Below, piece by piece: positions 40,307 to 49,529 of a stretch of 64,000 bases of DNA; position 1 is the stretch's first letter; the number at the start of each line of letters is the position of its first letter. Both the position numbers and the translations under genes were made by a program. Source of the stretch: Sphaerisporangium corydalis (GTDB lineage Bacteria; Actinomycetota; Actinomycetes; Streptosporangiales; Streptosporangiaceae); assembly GCF_025506355.1 (NCBI RefSeq), contig NZ_JANZYP010000002.1, forward strand, positions 186,001 to 250,000, written 5' to 3'. The notes under the pieces were generated by a model. That model had not been told where the DNA came from and did no database searches. It saw only the letters and a list, made by a program, of their open reading frames with translations.

Positions 40307-41749
40307 TTGTCCGTCTCAAATCTGAGCGTTAGTCAGCAGAGGGCCGTGATCGACCTATTCCGGCGGATTGCCCCGATCGCCGATGAGCTCGGCGAGCTGT
40401 TCGCCGCGCACGGGCACGAGCTCGCCGTCGTCGGCGGGTCGGTTCGCGACGTCTTCCTCGGCCGCATCGGCAACGACCTCGACCTGACCACCGACGCCCG
40501 CCCGGAACGGGTGCTGGAGATCGTCAAGGGGTGGGCCGACTCCATCTGGACCATCGGGATCGACTTCGGCACGGTCGGCCTCCGCAAGAACAACTGGGTG
40601 CTGGAGATCACCACCTACCGCAGCGAGTCCTACGACCCGAAGTCGCGCAAACCCGAGGTGATCTACGGGGAGACCCTCGAAGCCGACCTGGAGCGCCGCG
40701 ACTTCGCGATCAACGCCATGGCGGTGCGGCTGCCCAAGCACGAGTTTGTCGACCCCTACGGCGGCCTGACCGACCTCGCCGCGAAGGTCCTGCGCACCCC
40801 CGGCACGCCCGAGCAGTCCTTCGACGACGACCCGCTCAGGATGCTGCGTGCCGCGCGCTTCGCCTCCCAGCTCGGCTTCACCGTCGAGCCGTCGGTGGTG
40901 GCCGCCATGACGGCGATGGCCGACCGCATCGAGATCGTCTCGGCGGAGCGCATCCGCGACGAGCTGGACAAGCTCATCTGCGGCGAGCACCCGCGAGAGG
41001 GCCTGGCCCTGCTGTCCGACACCGGCCTCGCCGCGCACGTCCTGCCCGAGCTGCCCAAGCTCCGGCTGGAGATCGACGAGCACCACCGGCACAAGGACGT
41101 CTACGAGCACACCCTCATCGTGCTGGAGCAGGCCATCGCCCTGGAGGCGGCGGGCCCCGACCGCGTGCTGCGCTGGGCGGCCCTGCTGCACGACATCGGC
41201 AAGCCCAAGACGCGCCGCTTCGAGGACGCCGGACGCGTCTCCTTCCACCACCACGAGGTGGTGGGCGCCCAGATGACCAAGAAGCGGCTCACCGAGCTGC
41301 GGTTCCCGAAGGACGTCGTGGCCGACGTCTCCCGGCTGGTCGAGCTCCACCTGCGCTTCCACGGGTACGGCACCGGCGAGTGGACCGACTCCGCGGTCCG
41401 CCGCTACGTCCGCGACGCCGGGCACCTGGTCGAGCGGCTGCACAAGCTGACCAGGGCCGACTGCACGACGCGCAACAAGCGCAAGGCCGAGGCCCTGTCC
41501 CGCACCTACGACGACCTGGAGCAGCGCATCGCCCGCCTCGCCGACGAGGAGGAGCTGGCCAAGATGCGGCCCGAGCTCGACGGCAACGAGATCCAGGAGG
41601 TCCTGGGCGTGGGCCCGGGGCCGATCATCGGCAGCGCCTACAAGTTCCTGCTGGAGATGCGCCTCGACCAGGGCATCGTCGGCAAGGAGGCCGCCCGCCA
41701 GGCCCTGACGCTCTGGTCGAAGTCCCAGAACCTCCCGCCCGCCCCCTGA
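40307..41749 (+). CDS. CCA tRNA nucleotidyltransferase
   Basis: 480 residues. Class II enzyme that adds or repairs the 3' CCA end of tRNA; needed here at least by the tRNA-Ile, which lacks an encoded CCA. The head has LAVVGGSVRDVFLGRIGNDLD with the GGxVRD and DxD metal motifs. ERRDFAINAMAVRL is motif B and DDPLRMLRAARFASQLGF is motif D. An HD phosphohydrolase domain follows (about 240-370; RWAALLHDIGKPKTR, and the second His in SFHHHEVVG). The start is TTG 40307; the gene is named pcnA in some actinobacteria. It ends 13 bp before the convergent MFS gene, with no clear terminator. Confidence 0.95.
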   Translation: MSVSNLSVSQQRAVIDLFRRIAPIADELGELFAAHGHELAVVGGSVRDVFLGRIGNDLDLTTDARPERVLEIVKGWADSIWTIGIDFGTVGLRKNNWVLEITTYRSESYDPKSRKPEVIYGETLEADLERRDFAINAMAVRLPKHEFVDPYGGLTDLAAKVLRTPGTPEQSFDDDPLRMLRAARFASQLGFTVEPSVVAAMTAMADRIEIVSAERIRDELDKLICGEHPREGLALLSDTGLAAHVLPELPKLRLEIDEHHRHKDVYEHTLIVLEQAIALEAAGPDRVLRWAALLHDIGKPKTRRFEDAGRVSFHHHEVVGAQMTKKRLTELRFPKDVVADVSRLVELHLRFHGYGTGEWTDSAVRRYVRDAGHLVERLHKLTRADCTTRNKRKAEALSRTYDDLEQRIARLADEEELAKMRPELDGNEIQEVLGVGPGPIIGSAYKFLLEMRLDQGIVGKEAARQALTLWSKSQNLPPAP

Positions 41750-41762
41750 GAGGTCGCCGGGA

Positions 41763-43061
41763 TCAGCGGGCCACCCGCTGGGGGGTGCCGGCGGGGAGGG
41801 GGCCGGTGATCAACCGGTAGCCGAGGGCGCTGACCACGTACCCCATCGAGGCGATGACCAGGACGAGGTAGGACTTGCCGTTGGCCGGCAGGAGGAGCGC
41901 CACCACGACCGCGGCCACCACGAACATCCCGTTGAAGAGCATGTCGTAGATCGAGAACACCCGGCCGAGGTAGGCGTCCTCGACGTCGCGCTGCACGATC
42001 GTGTCGGTGCAGATCTTCACGCTCTGCCCGGTGACCCCGAGGACGAAGCCGGCCGCGAGGAACCCGACCTGGTTGAACGGCAGGCAGAGCAGCAGCTCCA
42101 GCGCGCCGCCGACGGCCAGCATGATCGGGATCCACGTCTCCGGGCGGTAGCGGTTGGTCGCCCAGGGGGTGATCAGCGCGGCCGTGAAGAAACCCAGGCC
42201 CGACGTCGCGAGCACGCCGGTGATGTGGGACAGGCCGGCCTCGACGTTGGTGGTGAAGTAGAAGCGGTAGAGCATCACGGTCATGACGATCGTCATGCCG
42301 TACAGGAACCGGTGGGCGGCCATGCTGGCCAGCGCGGCGGCGGGGGCCCGCATGTGGAGCACGTGGCGTGCGCCGTCGACCATTCCGGTGACCACGTTGC
42401 GCACCGCGTCGCGGGCCTGCGGCCGGTCCGGGTCGAAGGACGGGCCGAGAAGGGCCCTGTGCATGGTGGAGGCGATCAGCGCGCTCAGGCCGAACACCAC
42501 GCCGGAGAAGACCAGCAGCATGGCCGTGCCGCCGTGCTCGGCGCCGAAGACCAGCCGCAGCACGTACCCGACGCCGGCGCCGACGAAGGTGGCGATGGTG
42601 CCCGAGGTCGGGGTGACGGCGTTCGCCAGCATCAGGCGCTCCCCCTCGACCACGTGGGGGAGGGAGGCGCTGAGCGCGGACAGGAAGAACCGGTTGACGC
42701 CCAGCACCGCCAGTGCGGCGCTGTAGAAGCACCAGTCGGGCGCGTTCAGCGCGACCAGCAGGGCCGCGAGGATCAGGAAGACCCCCCGCACGATCGGCGC
42801 GATGACCAGGATCTGGCGGCGCGACCAGCGATCGATGAACACCCCGGCGAACGGGCCGAGGATGGAGTAGGGGAGCAGGAGGACGGCGAACGCGACGGCC
42901 GCCTCGGCCGCGCTGGTCTGCTTCTCCGGGGTGAAGAACGCGTAGCCCGCCACCGCGAACTGGAAGACGCCGTCGGAGAACTGCGACACCAGGCGGGTGG
43001 CGAACAGACGTCGGAAGTCCCGGCCTCGAAGGACGGCACGAAGGTCGGAGACGAATGACAC
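41763..43061 (-). CDS. MFS transporter
   Basis: 432 residues from GTG 43061 (VSFVSDLRAVLRGRDFRRLF). Twelve membrane segments are predicted. Family features: LFATRLVSQFSDGVFQFAVAG, then the loop 2-3 signature GPFAGVFIDRWSRRQILV (GxxxDxxxRR), and a helix-6/7 linker with HRALLGPSFDPDRPQ. It resembles the MefA/ENTS-like exporters of small drugs or siderophores. The substrate is unknown. It is divergent from idi, with a 343-bp intergenic region, and convergent with the CCA gene. The frame is open about 100 codons upstream, but that part is not conserved in type. Confidence 0.87.
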   Translation of the reverse strand: MSFVSDLRAVLRGRDFRRLFATRLVSQFSDGVFQFAVAGYAFFTPEKQTSAAEAAVAFAVLLLPYSILGPFAGVFIDRWSRRQILVIAPIVRGVFLILAALLVALNAPDWCFYSAALAVLGVNRFFLSALSASLPHVVEGERLMLANAVTPTSGTIATFVGAGVGYVLRLVFGAEHGGTAMLLVFSGVVFGLSALIASTMHRALLGPSFDPDRPQARDAVRNVVTGMVDGARHVLHMRAPAAALASMAAHRFLYGMTIVMTVMLYRFYFTTNVEAGLSHITGVLATSGLGFFTAALITPWATNRYRPETWIPIMLAVGGALELLLCLPFNQVGFLAAGFVLGVTGQSVKICTDTIVQRDVEDAYLGRVFSIYDMLFNGMFVVAAVVVALLLPANGKSYLVLVIASMGYVVSALGYRLITGPLPAGTPQRVAR

Positions 43062-43404
43062 GCGGGCCAGCCTACTGGGCACGTGTCCGAGGCCACATCG
43101 GGAACATCCCTGATATCCGTTCAGGGGGGCTTTGTCGCCTTCGCCGATGGGCGCTGGACCAGGGGGCGGGCGGTTGAGATCGGATGTTCCCCGGGTTTCG
43201 GGTTTTCCCGGTGGGCGCGGGGCCGGGAGGGCCGTACCTTCCCGGTGGGCGCGTGGCGAGGGTGGTCCCAAGGCGGTCGCGGGGTAGACGGCCGGACCAC
43301 CTGGGGTGGGGTTTGTCCAACCTGGTGGGGCATCTCTGACCTGGGAGCCTGACGGCGGGTCGGACACCGGTCGCGGGCGGGCATGATCACGTACCCTCGG
43401 TCGG
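43062..43404. other. Divergent intergenic region between MFS and idi with short direct repeats
   Basis: 343 bp without a supported gene. TTCCCGGTGGGCGCG occurs at 43205-43219 and 43239-43253 (34-bp spacing). TACCCT at 43392-43397 stands 7 nt before the idi GTG and may be a -10 for a leaderless transcript. Confidence 0.5.
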
Positions 43405-43405
43405 G
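43392..43405 (+). promoter_or_regulatory. Candidate leaderless promoter of idi
   Basis: TACCCT fits TANNNT and ends 7 nt before GTG 43405, the spacing at which transcription would start at the start codon. No Shine-Dalgarno precedes the GTG. No -35 match is clear. Confidence 0.4.
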
Positions 43406-44010
43406 TGACTCATGAGGAACATGTCGTGCTCGTGAACGCCGAAGGCGAGGCGATCGGCACCGCACCCAAGTCCGCCGTGCACGGCGCCGACACGCCGCTG
43501 CACCTGGCGTTCTCCTGCTATGTGTTCGACGGCAAGGGAAGGGTCCTGCTGACCCGCCGCGCGTCGCACAAACGCACCTGGCCGGGCGTGTGGACCAACA
43601 GCTGCTGTGGGCACCCGCTCCCGGGCGAGCCGACCGCCGAGGCGGTCACCCGGCGGCTGTCCTACGAGCTGGGCCTGGACGCCACGGGGTTCGAGCTCGT
43701 GCTGCCCGGCTTCTCCTACCGGGCGGTGATGGGGGACGGGACGGTGGAGCACGAGCTGTGCCCGGTCTACCGGGCCGTCGTCGACACCGACGCGCGCCCG
43801 AACCCCGACGAGGTCGGCGCGACCCGGTGGATGCCGTGGGACGAGTTCACCCACGGGGTCATGAGCGGGCTGCTCGCGATCTCTCCGTGGTGCGGCGAAC
43901 AGGTGCCGCTCCTCATCGCGCTCGGCCCCGACCCGGCCGCCTGGGCCGCTGCGGACCCCTCCGGTCTGCCGCCCGCGGCCCGGAGCCCCTGGCAGGGTGC
44001 CCCCGCGTGA
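43405..44010 (+). CDS. idi: Isopentenyl-diphosphate delta-isomerase, type 1
   Basis: 201 residues. Interconverts isopentenyl and dimethylallyl diphosphate, the first step of isoprenoid assembly. The active-site cysteine is in WTNSCCGHPLPGE (TNxCCxHP motif) and the catalytic glutamate is in TVEHELCPVYRA. Nudix-like fold: HPLPGEPTAEAVTRRLSYEL. Metal ligands include the early His in KSAVHGADTPLHLAFSC. GTG 43405 is probably leaderless. Type 1 Idi beside ino1 in an actinomycete suggests service to polyprenyl carriers and carotenoids, but no pathway partners are adjacent. Confidence 0.96.
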   Translation: MTHEEHVVLVNAEGEAIGTAPKSAVHGADTPLHLAFSCYVFDGKGRVLLTRRASHKRTWPGVWTNSCCGHPLPGEPTAEAVTRRLSYELGLDATGFELVLPGFSYRAVMGDGTVEHELCPVYRAVVDTDARPNPDEVGATRWMPWDEFTHGVMSGLLAISPWCGEQVPLLIALGPDPAAWAAADPSGLPPAARSPWQGAPA

Positions 44011-44057
44011 GCGGGAGGCCGGACGTGGGTCTCTCCCGGACAGGTGGCCGGACGACA

Positions 44058-44097
44058 GAGAGGCGCCAGGGCCCCCTGTGGAGTCCTGGCGCCTCTT
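44058..44097. terminator. Terminator between convergent idi and ino1
   Basis: AGGCGCCAGG (44061-44070) and CCTGGCGCCT (44085-44094) form a perfect 10-bp stem, extendable to 13 bp with flanking GAG/CTT, and a 14-nt loop. CTTCCC follows on the plus strand. Suited to both directions. Confidence 0.8.
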
Positions 44098-44161
44098 CCC
44101 GTGTCCTGCCGTTTTCGTTCCGTTGTGACGTTCGCCGGCGGGTCGCGGACTCAGCGGTACG

Positions 44162-45241
44162 TCAGCGCTCCACCTCGCCGCGGATGAACTTCTCGACGGC
44201 GTCGCGGGCGTCGTCGTCGGAGTACTGCTCCGGCGGCGACTTCATGAAGTACGACGAGGCCGAGAGGATCGGGCCGCCGATGCCCCGGTCCATGGCGATC
44301 TTCGCGGCGCGGACCGCGTCGATGATGACGCCGGCCGAGTTCGGCGAGTCCCAGACCTCGAGCTTGTACTCCAGGTTCAGCGGGGTGTCGCCGAAGGACT
44401 TGCCCTCCAGGCGCACGTAGGCCCACTTGCGGTCGTCCAGCCACGGCACGTGGTCGGACGGGCCGATGTGGACGTCGGCCTTGGCCATCTCGTGCGGGAT
44501 CTGCGAGGTGACCGACTGCGTCTTGGAGATCTTCTTGGACTGGAGGCGCTTGCGCTCCAGCATGTTCATGAAGTCCATGTTGCCGCCGAAGTTGAGCTGG
44601 TACGTGCGCAGCAGCTCGACGCCGCGGTCCTCGAAGAGCTTGGCCATGACCCGGTGGGTGATGGTCGCGCCGACCTGGGACTTGATGTCGTCGCCGACGA
44701 TGGGGATCCCGGCGTCGGTGAACTTCTGCGCCCAGACCGGGTCGGAGGCGATGAACACCGGGAGGGCGTTGACGAAGCCGACGCCCGCGTCGATGGCGCA
44801 CTGGGCGTAGTAGCGGTCGGCGTCCTCGGAACCGACGGGGAGATAGGACACCAATACGTCGGCCCCGGACTCCCTGAGCGCGGCGACCACGTCGACCGGC
44901 TCGTCGTCGGACTCCTCGATCATCTCCCGGTAGTACTCGCCGAGCCCGTCGTATGTGGGGCCACGCTGGACGGTGACGCCGGTGGGCGCCACGTCGCAGA
45001 TCTTGATCGTGTTGTTCTCCGAGGCCACGATCGCCTCGGACAGGTCACGCCCGACCTTCTTCGCATCGACGTCGAACGCCGCGACGAACTCCACGTCACG
45101 GACGTGGTAGTCGCCGAACTGGACGTGCATCAGGCCCGGCACCCGGCTGGCGGGGTCGGCATCCCGGTAGAAATGCACGCCCTGCACCAGCGCCGCGGCA
45201 CAGTTGCCGACGCCGACGATGGCTACGCGCACGGAACCCAT
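44162..45241 (-). CDS. ino1: Inositol-3-phosphate synthase
   Basis: 359 residues from ATG 45241, which has AAAGGAG 9 nt upstream. Actinobacterial form: [20 protein letters not shown] gives the NAD-binding GxGNCAxxL motif. [17 protein letters not shown] and the catalytic block [18 protein letters not shown] are conserved, and [20 protein letters not shown] is the nucleotide and substrate loop. It converts glucose 6-phosphate to inositol 3-phosphate for phosphatidylinositol and mycothiol. It is 13 bp downstream of a PadR gene, as in Mycobacterium (Rv0046c/Rv0047c) and Streptomyces, so the PadR protein probably controls it. Confidence 0.97.
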   Translation of the reverse strand: MGSVRVAIVGVGNCAAALVQGVHFYRDADPASRVPGLMHVQFGDYHVRDVEFVAAFDVDAKKVGRDLSEAIVASENNTIKICDVAPTGVTVQRGPTYDGLGEYYREMIEESDDEPVDVVAALRESGADVLVSYLPVGSEDADRYYAQCAIDAGVGFVNALPVFIASDPVWAQKFTDAGIPIVGDDIKSQVGATITHRVMAKLFEDRGVELLRTYQLNFGGNMDFMNMLERKRLQSKKISKTQSVTSQIPHEMAKADVHIGPSDHVPWLDDRKWAYVRLEGKSFGDTPLNLEYKLEVWDSPNSAGVIIDAVRAAKIAMDRGIGGPILSASSYFMKSPPEQYSDDDARDAVEKFIRGEVER

Positions 45242-45254
45242 CGCACTCGCTCCT

Positions 45255-45911
45255 TTACTCGTTCGTCTTATCAGGAACGGGCTCGGCATCCTGCGCCTCC
45301 GCCCTGTCCGTTCTTGGCCGGACGGCTTGCGCACGTTCGGTATCGATCAGCTCGTTCAGCCAGCGCACCTCGCGCTCGACTGATTCCAAACCGTGTCGCT
45401 GTAATTCCAAGGTGTAACTGTCCAACCGCTCACGCGTGCGGGCGAGAGCCGTGCGGACCCCGTCCAGCCGTTCTTCCAGCCGGCTTCTGCGGCCTTCCAG
45501 GATTCGCAGCCGGACCTCCGCCTCTGTATGGCGGAAGAAGGCGAAATGAACCCCGAAGCTCTCGTCCTCCCAGGCGGAGGGACCCGCCTGGGTGAGCAGG
45601 TCCTGCAGGCGTTCCTTGCCCTCGGCCGTCAGCTTGTAGACGATCTTCGACCGGCGGCCGGTGAGGGGCAGGGTGCCTTCGCGCGGGCTCTGCGTCGTGG
45701 CGCATGGGCCGCGTTCCTCGGGCGGCTCCTCCGCGATGAGCCCGTCGGCCAGTAACTGCCGCAGGCACGGGTAGAGCGAGCCGTAGGAGAACGCGCGGAA
45801 CATTCCGAGCAGGGCGTTGAGGCGTTTCCGCAGCTCGTAGCCGTGCAAGGGTGTCTCGTGGAGCGAGCCGAGCACGGCCAGCTCGAGGACTCCGCCTCTG
45901 CTAACCGCCAC
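45255..45911 (-). CDS. PadR family transcriptional regulator
   Basis: 218 residues from GTG 45911. The winged helix (about 5-110) starts [20 protein letters not shown] and includes [21 protein letters not shown] (recognition helix), [19 protein letters not shown] (wing). An insert ([17 protein letters not shown]) lengthens the wing. The C-terminal part is a coiled coil ([24 protein letters not shown]). Long C-terminal helices make it a PadR-s2-like or standard dimeric PadR. It is the first gene of a two-gene operon with ino1. A 9-bp inverted repeat 36 bp upstream is a likely autoregulatory operator. Confidence 0.92.
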   Translation of the reverse strand: MAVSRGGVLELAVLGSLHETPLHGYELRKRLNALLGMFRAFSYGSLYPCLRQLLADGLIAEEPPEERGPCATTQSPREGTLPLTGRRSKIVYKLTAEGKERLQDLLTQAGPSAWEDESFGVHFAFFRHTEAEVRLRILEGRRSRLEERLDGVRTALARTRERLDSYTLELQRHGLESVEREVRWLNELIDTERAQAVRPRTDRAEAQDAEPVPDKTNE

Positions 45912-45946
45912 TGGAACCGCCCCCTCACGCGTCGATGTGTCCCGCT

Positions 45947-45967
45947 GATGTATCGAGCCGATACATC
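45947..45967. promoter_or_regulatory. Candidate PadR operator upstream of padR-ino1
   Basis: GATGTATCG-AGC-CGATACATC: perfect 9-bp arms, 3-bp centre. The ATGT/ACAT ends match PadR-family recognition, though the 11-bp spacer is longer than the classical 8 bp. It lies between the padR start and the divergent DUF5318 gene. Confidence 0.6.
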
Positions 45968-46044
45968 CTGAGGATACGTCGCGTCGGCATAGTGTGCAAT
46001 CGGCGAATGAGTCAAGCAGTTGGGCGGAATGGATAAAAAAGTCG

Positions 46045-46058
46045 TAGTCTGACGCTCA
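46045..46058 (+). promoter_or_regulatory. Candidate leaderless promoter of the DUF5318 gene
   Basis: TAGTCT (46045-46050) ends 7 nt before ATG 46058. There is no Shine-Dalgarno. The -35 side is unclear; TTGGGC near 46020 has a 19-bp spacer. Confidence 0.45.
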
Positions 46059-46465
46059 TGTGGTCACAGCGAGGGGTCGTGGACTACGGCCTCGCGAAGC
46101 GCGCGACGGTCCAGTCGCTGCGCTCCGGGCGCGCGGCCAGGAGCGAAGTGTGTGACGCCCACCCCTACCTTCTGCGTGCCGCTCGGTACCACGGTGAGCC
46201 AACGAAACGCGCCTGCCCCATATGCGAGCACCGGAACGTGACTCATGTCACATATGTCTACGGAGACCAGCTAGGTCGCAGCGCAGGGCGTGTAAAAGCC
46301 ACGTCAGACCTTGTTCAGATGGCCAAGGAATACGAAGAATTCCGGGTCTACGTTGTCGAGGTCTGCCAAGGTTGTTCATGGAATCACCTGACGGTTTCCT
46401 TCGTCCTAGGCAACGGCGGGCCACCGGGCAACTCCGGCAAAGACGGACAGACCGCGGAGACGTAG
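46058..46465 (+). CDS. DUF5318 family protein
   Basis: 135 residues. Conserved actinobacterial protein encoded before the class A PBP (M. tuberculosis Rv0049 position). The N-terminus MWSQRGVVDYGLAKRATVQ is diagnostic. Two CxxC pairs (RACPICEHRNV and VEVCQGCSWNHL) suggest a zinc ribbon, so a nucleic-acid or protein contact is likely. No enzymatic motif. ATG 46058 is probably leaderless. It ends 102 bp before the PBP start. Confidence 0.9.
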   Translation: MWSQRGVVDYGLAKRATVQSLRSGRAARSEVCDAHPYLLRAARYHGEPTKRACPICEHRNVTHVTYVYGDQLGRSAGRVKATSDLVQMAKEYEEFRVYVVEVCQGCSWNHLTVSFVLGNGGPPGNSGKDGQTAET

Positions 46466-46567
46466 CCCAGCGCAGGTAGAGACCCCCGGCTCGACGAGGG
46501 GTGCTCTCCACCCGCGGCGGACCACGTCGAAGACCCTCCCGATCGCCAGATGACCCAACGAGGACGC

Positions 46568-49525
46568 GTGAGTTACAGCAGCTATGGCTCCGAGCCGACC
46601 GGCCGCCCCGACCCATCCGAGGCCCCCGGTGGATCAGGACGTCCCGGGCGGCGCCGACGCTCTGCCGAGGACGGCGCGCCCACCGGCGGATATCCGGGAC
46701 CACAGTCCCCTGACTCCACCGGCCGCCGCGCCGCGCCCGACGCCGCCTCCGGCCGTCGCGCCGCGCCGCGTCCCGAGCAGATCCCCGATCCCTCCGCGGG
46801 GCGCCGTGCCGCGCCGTCCTCCGACGCGGGCCGCCGCGCCGCGCCGTCCCAGCCCGGCGACCCCGGCAGGCGTCCCCAGCAGGGGCCGCCCGCAGGCCAC
46901 CCCGGTCACCCCGGTGCCGCCGGGCCGGGCGCGGGCGACCCGCGCCGCGCTCCGGCCGACCCCGGCCGTCAGGCGGCCGACCCGCGCGGCGCGCAGCGTG
47001 ACGCCGGCAGGCCCGCCGCCGACCCCCGCAGGGCCCAGGCCGACCCCCGCCGTCCCGCGAGCGACCCGAGGGGCCGCCGTTCCGAGGCCGCCTTCGAGGA
47101 CACGCAGTCGATAGGGCAGGTGTCCGCCGCGCCCGGCGGCCCGCCGAGGCGTGACGGCTCGGGTTCCGAGACGGTCGTGAGCAACGACGTGGGCGCCAGG
47201 CGAGGAGGCCGCAGGGCCCGTGGCGGCCCAGGCTCCGGCGGCCCGGCCGGACCTGGTGGTCCCGGCGGACCCGGTGGCCCGGGCGGGCGAGGTCCGGGCG
47301 GCGGCCCCCCCGGCGACGGTCCCGGCAGGCGTCAGGCGGCCGGGGAACCGGCCAAGCGCACCGGCTGGCGGCGGTTCGTCCCCAACTGGAAGATCGTCAT
47401 GGCCGGCTTCGCCGTCGTGGTGGCCGGCGTCTTCGGCATGATCGCCGTCGCGTACGCCAACACCCAGCTGCCGACCGAGCAGGACGCCCAGGACGCGGCC
47501 ATCTCCCAGGGCAGCACCTTCTACTACGCCGACGGTTCCCTGATGGCGCGCCTCGGCACCGAGCGGCGGGCCGTGAAGCTCGCGGACGTCCCGCCGTACG
47601 TACGGGACGCGGTCATCGCCGCCGAGAACGACACCTTCTACAGCGACTCGGGCATCTCCCTGTCCGGCATCGTCCGCTCGGCGTGGAACACCGTCACCGG
47701 GACCCAGGTCCAGGGCGCCTCCACGATCACCCAGCAGATGGCCAGGACCTACTTCAAGGGGCTCAGCCAGGAGCGGTCGGTCAAGCGGAAGATCAAGGAG
47801 ATCTTCATCGCGATCAAGCTCGACAAGGAATGGTCGAAGGAGAAGGTCCTCGAGTACTACCTGAACACCGTCCCCTTCGGCCGCAACACCTACGGCATCG
47901 ACGCGGCGGCGCGGGAGTTCTTCGGGCACGGCGCCAAGGACCTCACCCCCGCCCAGGGCGCCTACCTGGCCGGCCGCATCCAGCAGCCCAGCGCGTTCGA
48001 CAAGGCCGAGGAGAACAAGGACTTCTCCGGTACGAAGTTCCGCTTCGACTACGTGCTGAAGCAGATGGTCAAGGTCGACCCGCAGAAGTACGGCGCGTAC
48101 TCCACGACGTTGAAGTTCCCGAAGGTGAAGAAGCGCAAGGACTCCGAGGCGTTCGACGGCCTGCGCGGCTACATGCTGACCGAGGTGCTCAAGGAGCTGG
48201 ACAAGAGCCTGCCGCGCTCCGAGATCGAGACCGGCGGCTACAAGATCTACACGACGTTCGACAAGGACCTCATGAAGGCGGCGAGGACGGCCGTGATCCA
48301 GACGACCTCCGGGCTCCCCAAGGAGGTCCACACCGGTCTGGCCGCCGTCAATCCCACCAACGGCCGCGTGGTGGCGTTCTACGGTGGCAACGACTACCTG
48401 GGCAAGAACCCCGACCAGTTCAACGAGGCGTTCCAGGCGCGTAAGCAGGCCGCGTCGGCGTTCAAGCCGTACGTGCTGGCGGCCTGGCTGGAGGCCGGGC
48501 ACAGCCTGAAGAGCTACGTGACCGGCAAGCAGCCGCTCAAGCTCGAAGGCACGACGCCGATCTTCAACGGGCACTCCACGCCGCAGTCGATGAACGTCAT
48601 CTACGCGACGCAGCACTCCATCAACACGGCCTTCGGCCAGATGGGCGCCGAGGTCGGGCTGGACGCGGTCAAGCGCATCGCCGAGGACGCGGGACTGAGC
48701 AAGGAGAGCCTCGACAAGGACGTGTCGGAGCACCGGTTCCTGTTCTCCATCGGCAGCGCCGGCGTGACCCCCGTCGAGCAGGCGTCCGGGTACTCGATCT
48801 TCGCCAACAACGGCAAGCACTACCAGACCCACACCGTCATCAAGGTGACGCACCCCGACAAGGGGGAGGTCATCCGCGAGGACAAGACGCCCAAGCAGGT
48901 CATCTCCGAAGAGGTCGCGTCGGACGCCATCGTCGCCCTGCGCTCGGTGGTGAAGGGCGGAACGGGTACGGCCGCCGCGCTGGCCGACCGTCCGGTCGCC
49001 GGCAAGACCGGTACGAACAATGACAACAAGGAAGCCTGGTTCGTCGGCTTCACCCCGCAGCTCTCCTCGGCCGTCGGCATGTACAAGGAGAACCGCAAGA
49101 ACGGCGCCGAGATGTCCCTGGGCAACAACTTCGACGGAGGCACCGTGCCGGCCCGTGTCTGGCGGGCGTTCATGGTGGAGGCGATGAAGGGGCAGAAGTC
49201 CATGGAGTTCCCCCCGCCGACGAACATCGGCTCGCCCCTCGACCTGGCGCCCAAACCGGAGCCGACCCCGACACCGACGCCCACGCAGGACGACGGGTTC
49301 CCCGACGACAACGGGTTCCCCGACGACAACGGCGGCGGGGGCGACAACGGCGGCGGTGACAACGGCGGCGGCTGTCTTCCGTGGGACGACAACTGCAACA
49401 ACAACGGCGGCGACCCGATCAACCAGGGGGACACGCCGGGCACCGACAAGTCCACCGCGCCGACGCCCTCGCCGACGCCCAGCGGCGCGCGCCGGCCGAC
49501 GACCGCTCCCACCCCCTCGCGGTGA
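46568..49525 (+). CDS. ponA: Class A penicillin-binding protein (glycosyltransferase/transpeptidase)
   Basis: 985 residues from GTG 46568 (GAGG 4-5 nt upstream); ATG 46550 adds six. A long cytoplasmic Pro/Arg/Ala region (1-265, with GRRAAP and DPRRAQ repeats) precedes a membrane helix (about 280-300, WKIVMAGFAVVVAGVFGMI). GT51 domain: AAENDTFYSDSGISL (motif 1, Asn for the usual Asp after the catalytic Glu) and GASTITQQMARTYF. Transpeptidase: SAFK, SIN and KTG motifs (ASAFKPYVLAAW, QHSINTAFGQM, VAGKTGTNNDNK). The C-terminus is Asp/Gly/Asn-rich with two cysteines (GCLPWDDNCNN) and a Thr/Pro tail. It polymerises and cross-links peptidoglycan outside the membrane. Gene order DUF5318-PBP-GT matches Rv0049-Rv0051. 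Confidence 0.96.
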   Translation: MSYSSYGSEPTGRPDPSEAPGGSGRPGRRRRSAEDGAPTGGYPGPQSPDSTGRRAAPDAASGRRAAPRPEQIPDPSAGRRAAPSSDAGRRAAPSQPGDPGRRPQQGPPAGHPGHPGAAGPGAGDPRRAPADPGRQAADPRGAQRDAGRPAADPRRAQADPRRPASDPRGRRSEAAFEDTQSIGQVSAAPGGPPRRDGSGSETVVSNDVGARRGGRRARGGPGSGGPAGPGGPGGPGGPGGRGPGGGPPGDGPGRRQAAGEPAKRTGWRRFVPNWKIVMAGFAVVVAGVFGMIAVAYANTQLPTEQDAQDAAISQGSTFYYADGSLMARLGTERRAVKLADVPPYVRDAVIAAENDTFYSDSGISLSGIVRSAWNTVTGTQVQGASTITQQMARTYFKGLSQERSVKRKIKEIFIAIKLDKEWSKEKVLEYYLNTVPFGRNTYGIDAAAREFFGHGAKDLTPAQGAYLAGRIQQPSAFDKAEENKDFSGTKFRFDYVLKQMVKVDPQKYGAYSTTLKFPKVKKRKDSEAFDGLRGYMLTEVLKELDKSLPRSEIETGGYKIYTTFDKDLMKAARTAVIQTTSGLPKEVHTGLAAVNPTNGRVVAFYGGNDYLGKNPDQFNEAFQARKQAASAFKPYVLAAWLEAGHSLKSYVTGKQPLKLEGTTPIFNGHSTPQSMNVIYATQHSINTAFGQMGAEVGLDAVKRIAEDAGLSKESLDKDVSEHRFLFSIGSAGVTPVEQASGYSIFANNGKHYQTHTVIKVTHPDKGEVIREDKTPKQVISEEVASDAIVALRSVVKGGTGTAAALADRPVAGKTGTNNDNKEAWFVGFTPQLSSAVGMYKENRKNGAEMSLGNNFDGGTVPARVWRAFMVEAMKGQKSMEFPPPTNIGSPLDLAPKPEPTPTPTPTQDDGFPDDNGFPDDNGGGGDNGGGDNGGGCLPWDDNCNNNGGDPINQGDTPGTDKSTAPTPSPTPSGARRPTTAPTPSR

Positions 49526-49529
49526 TCCG

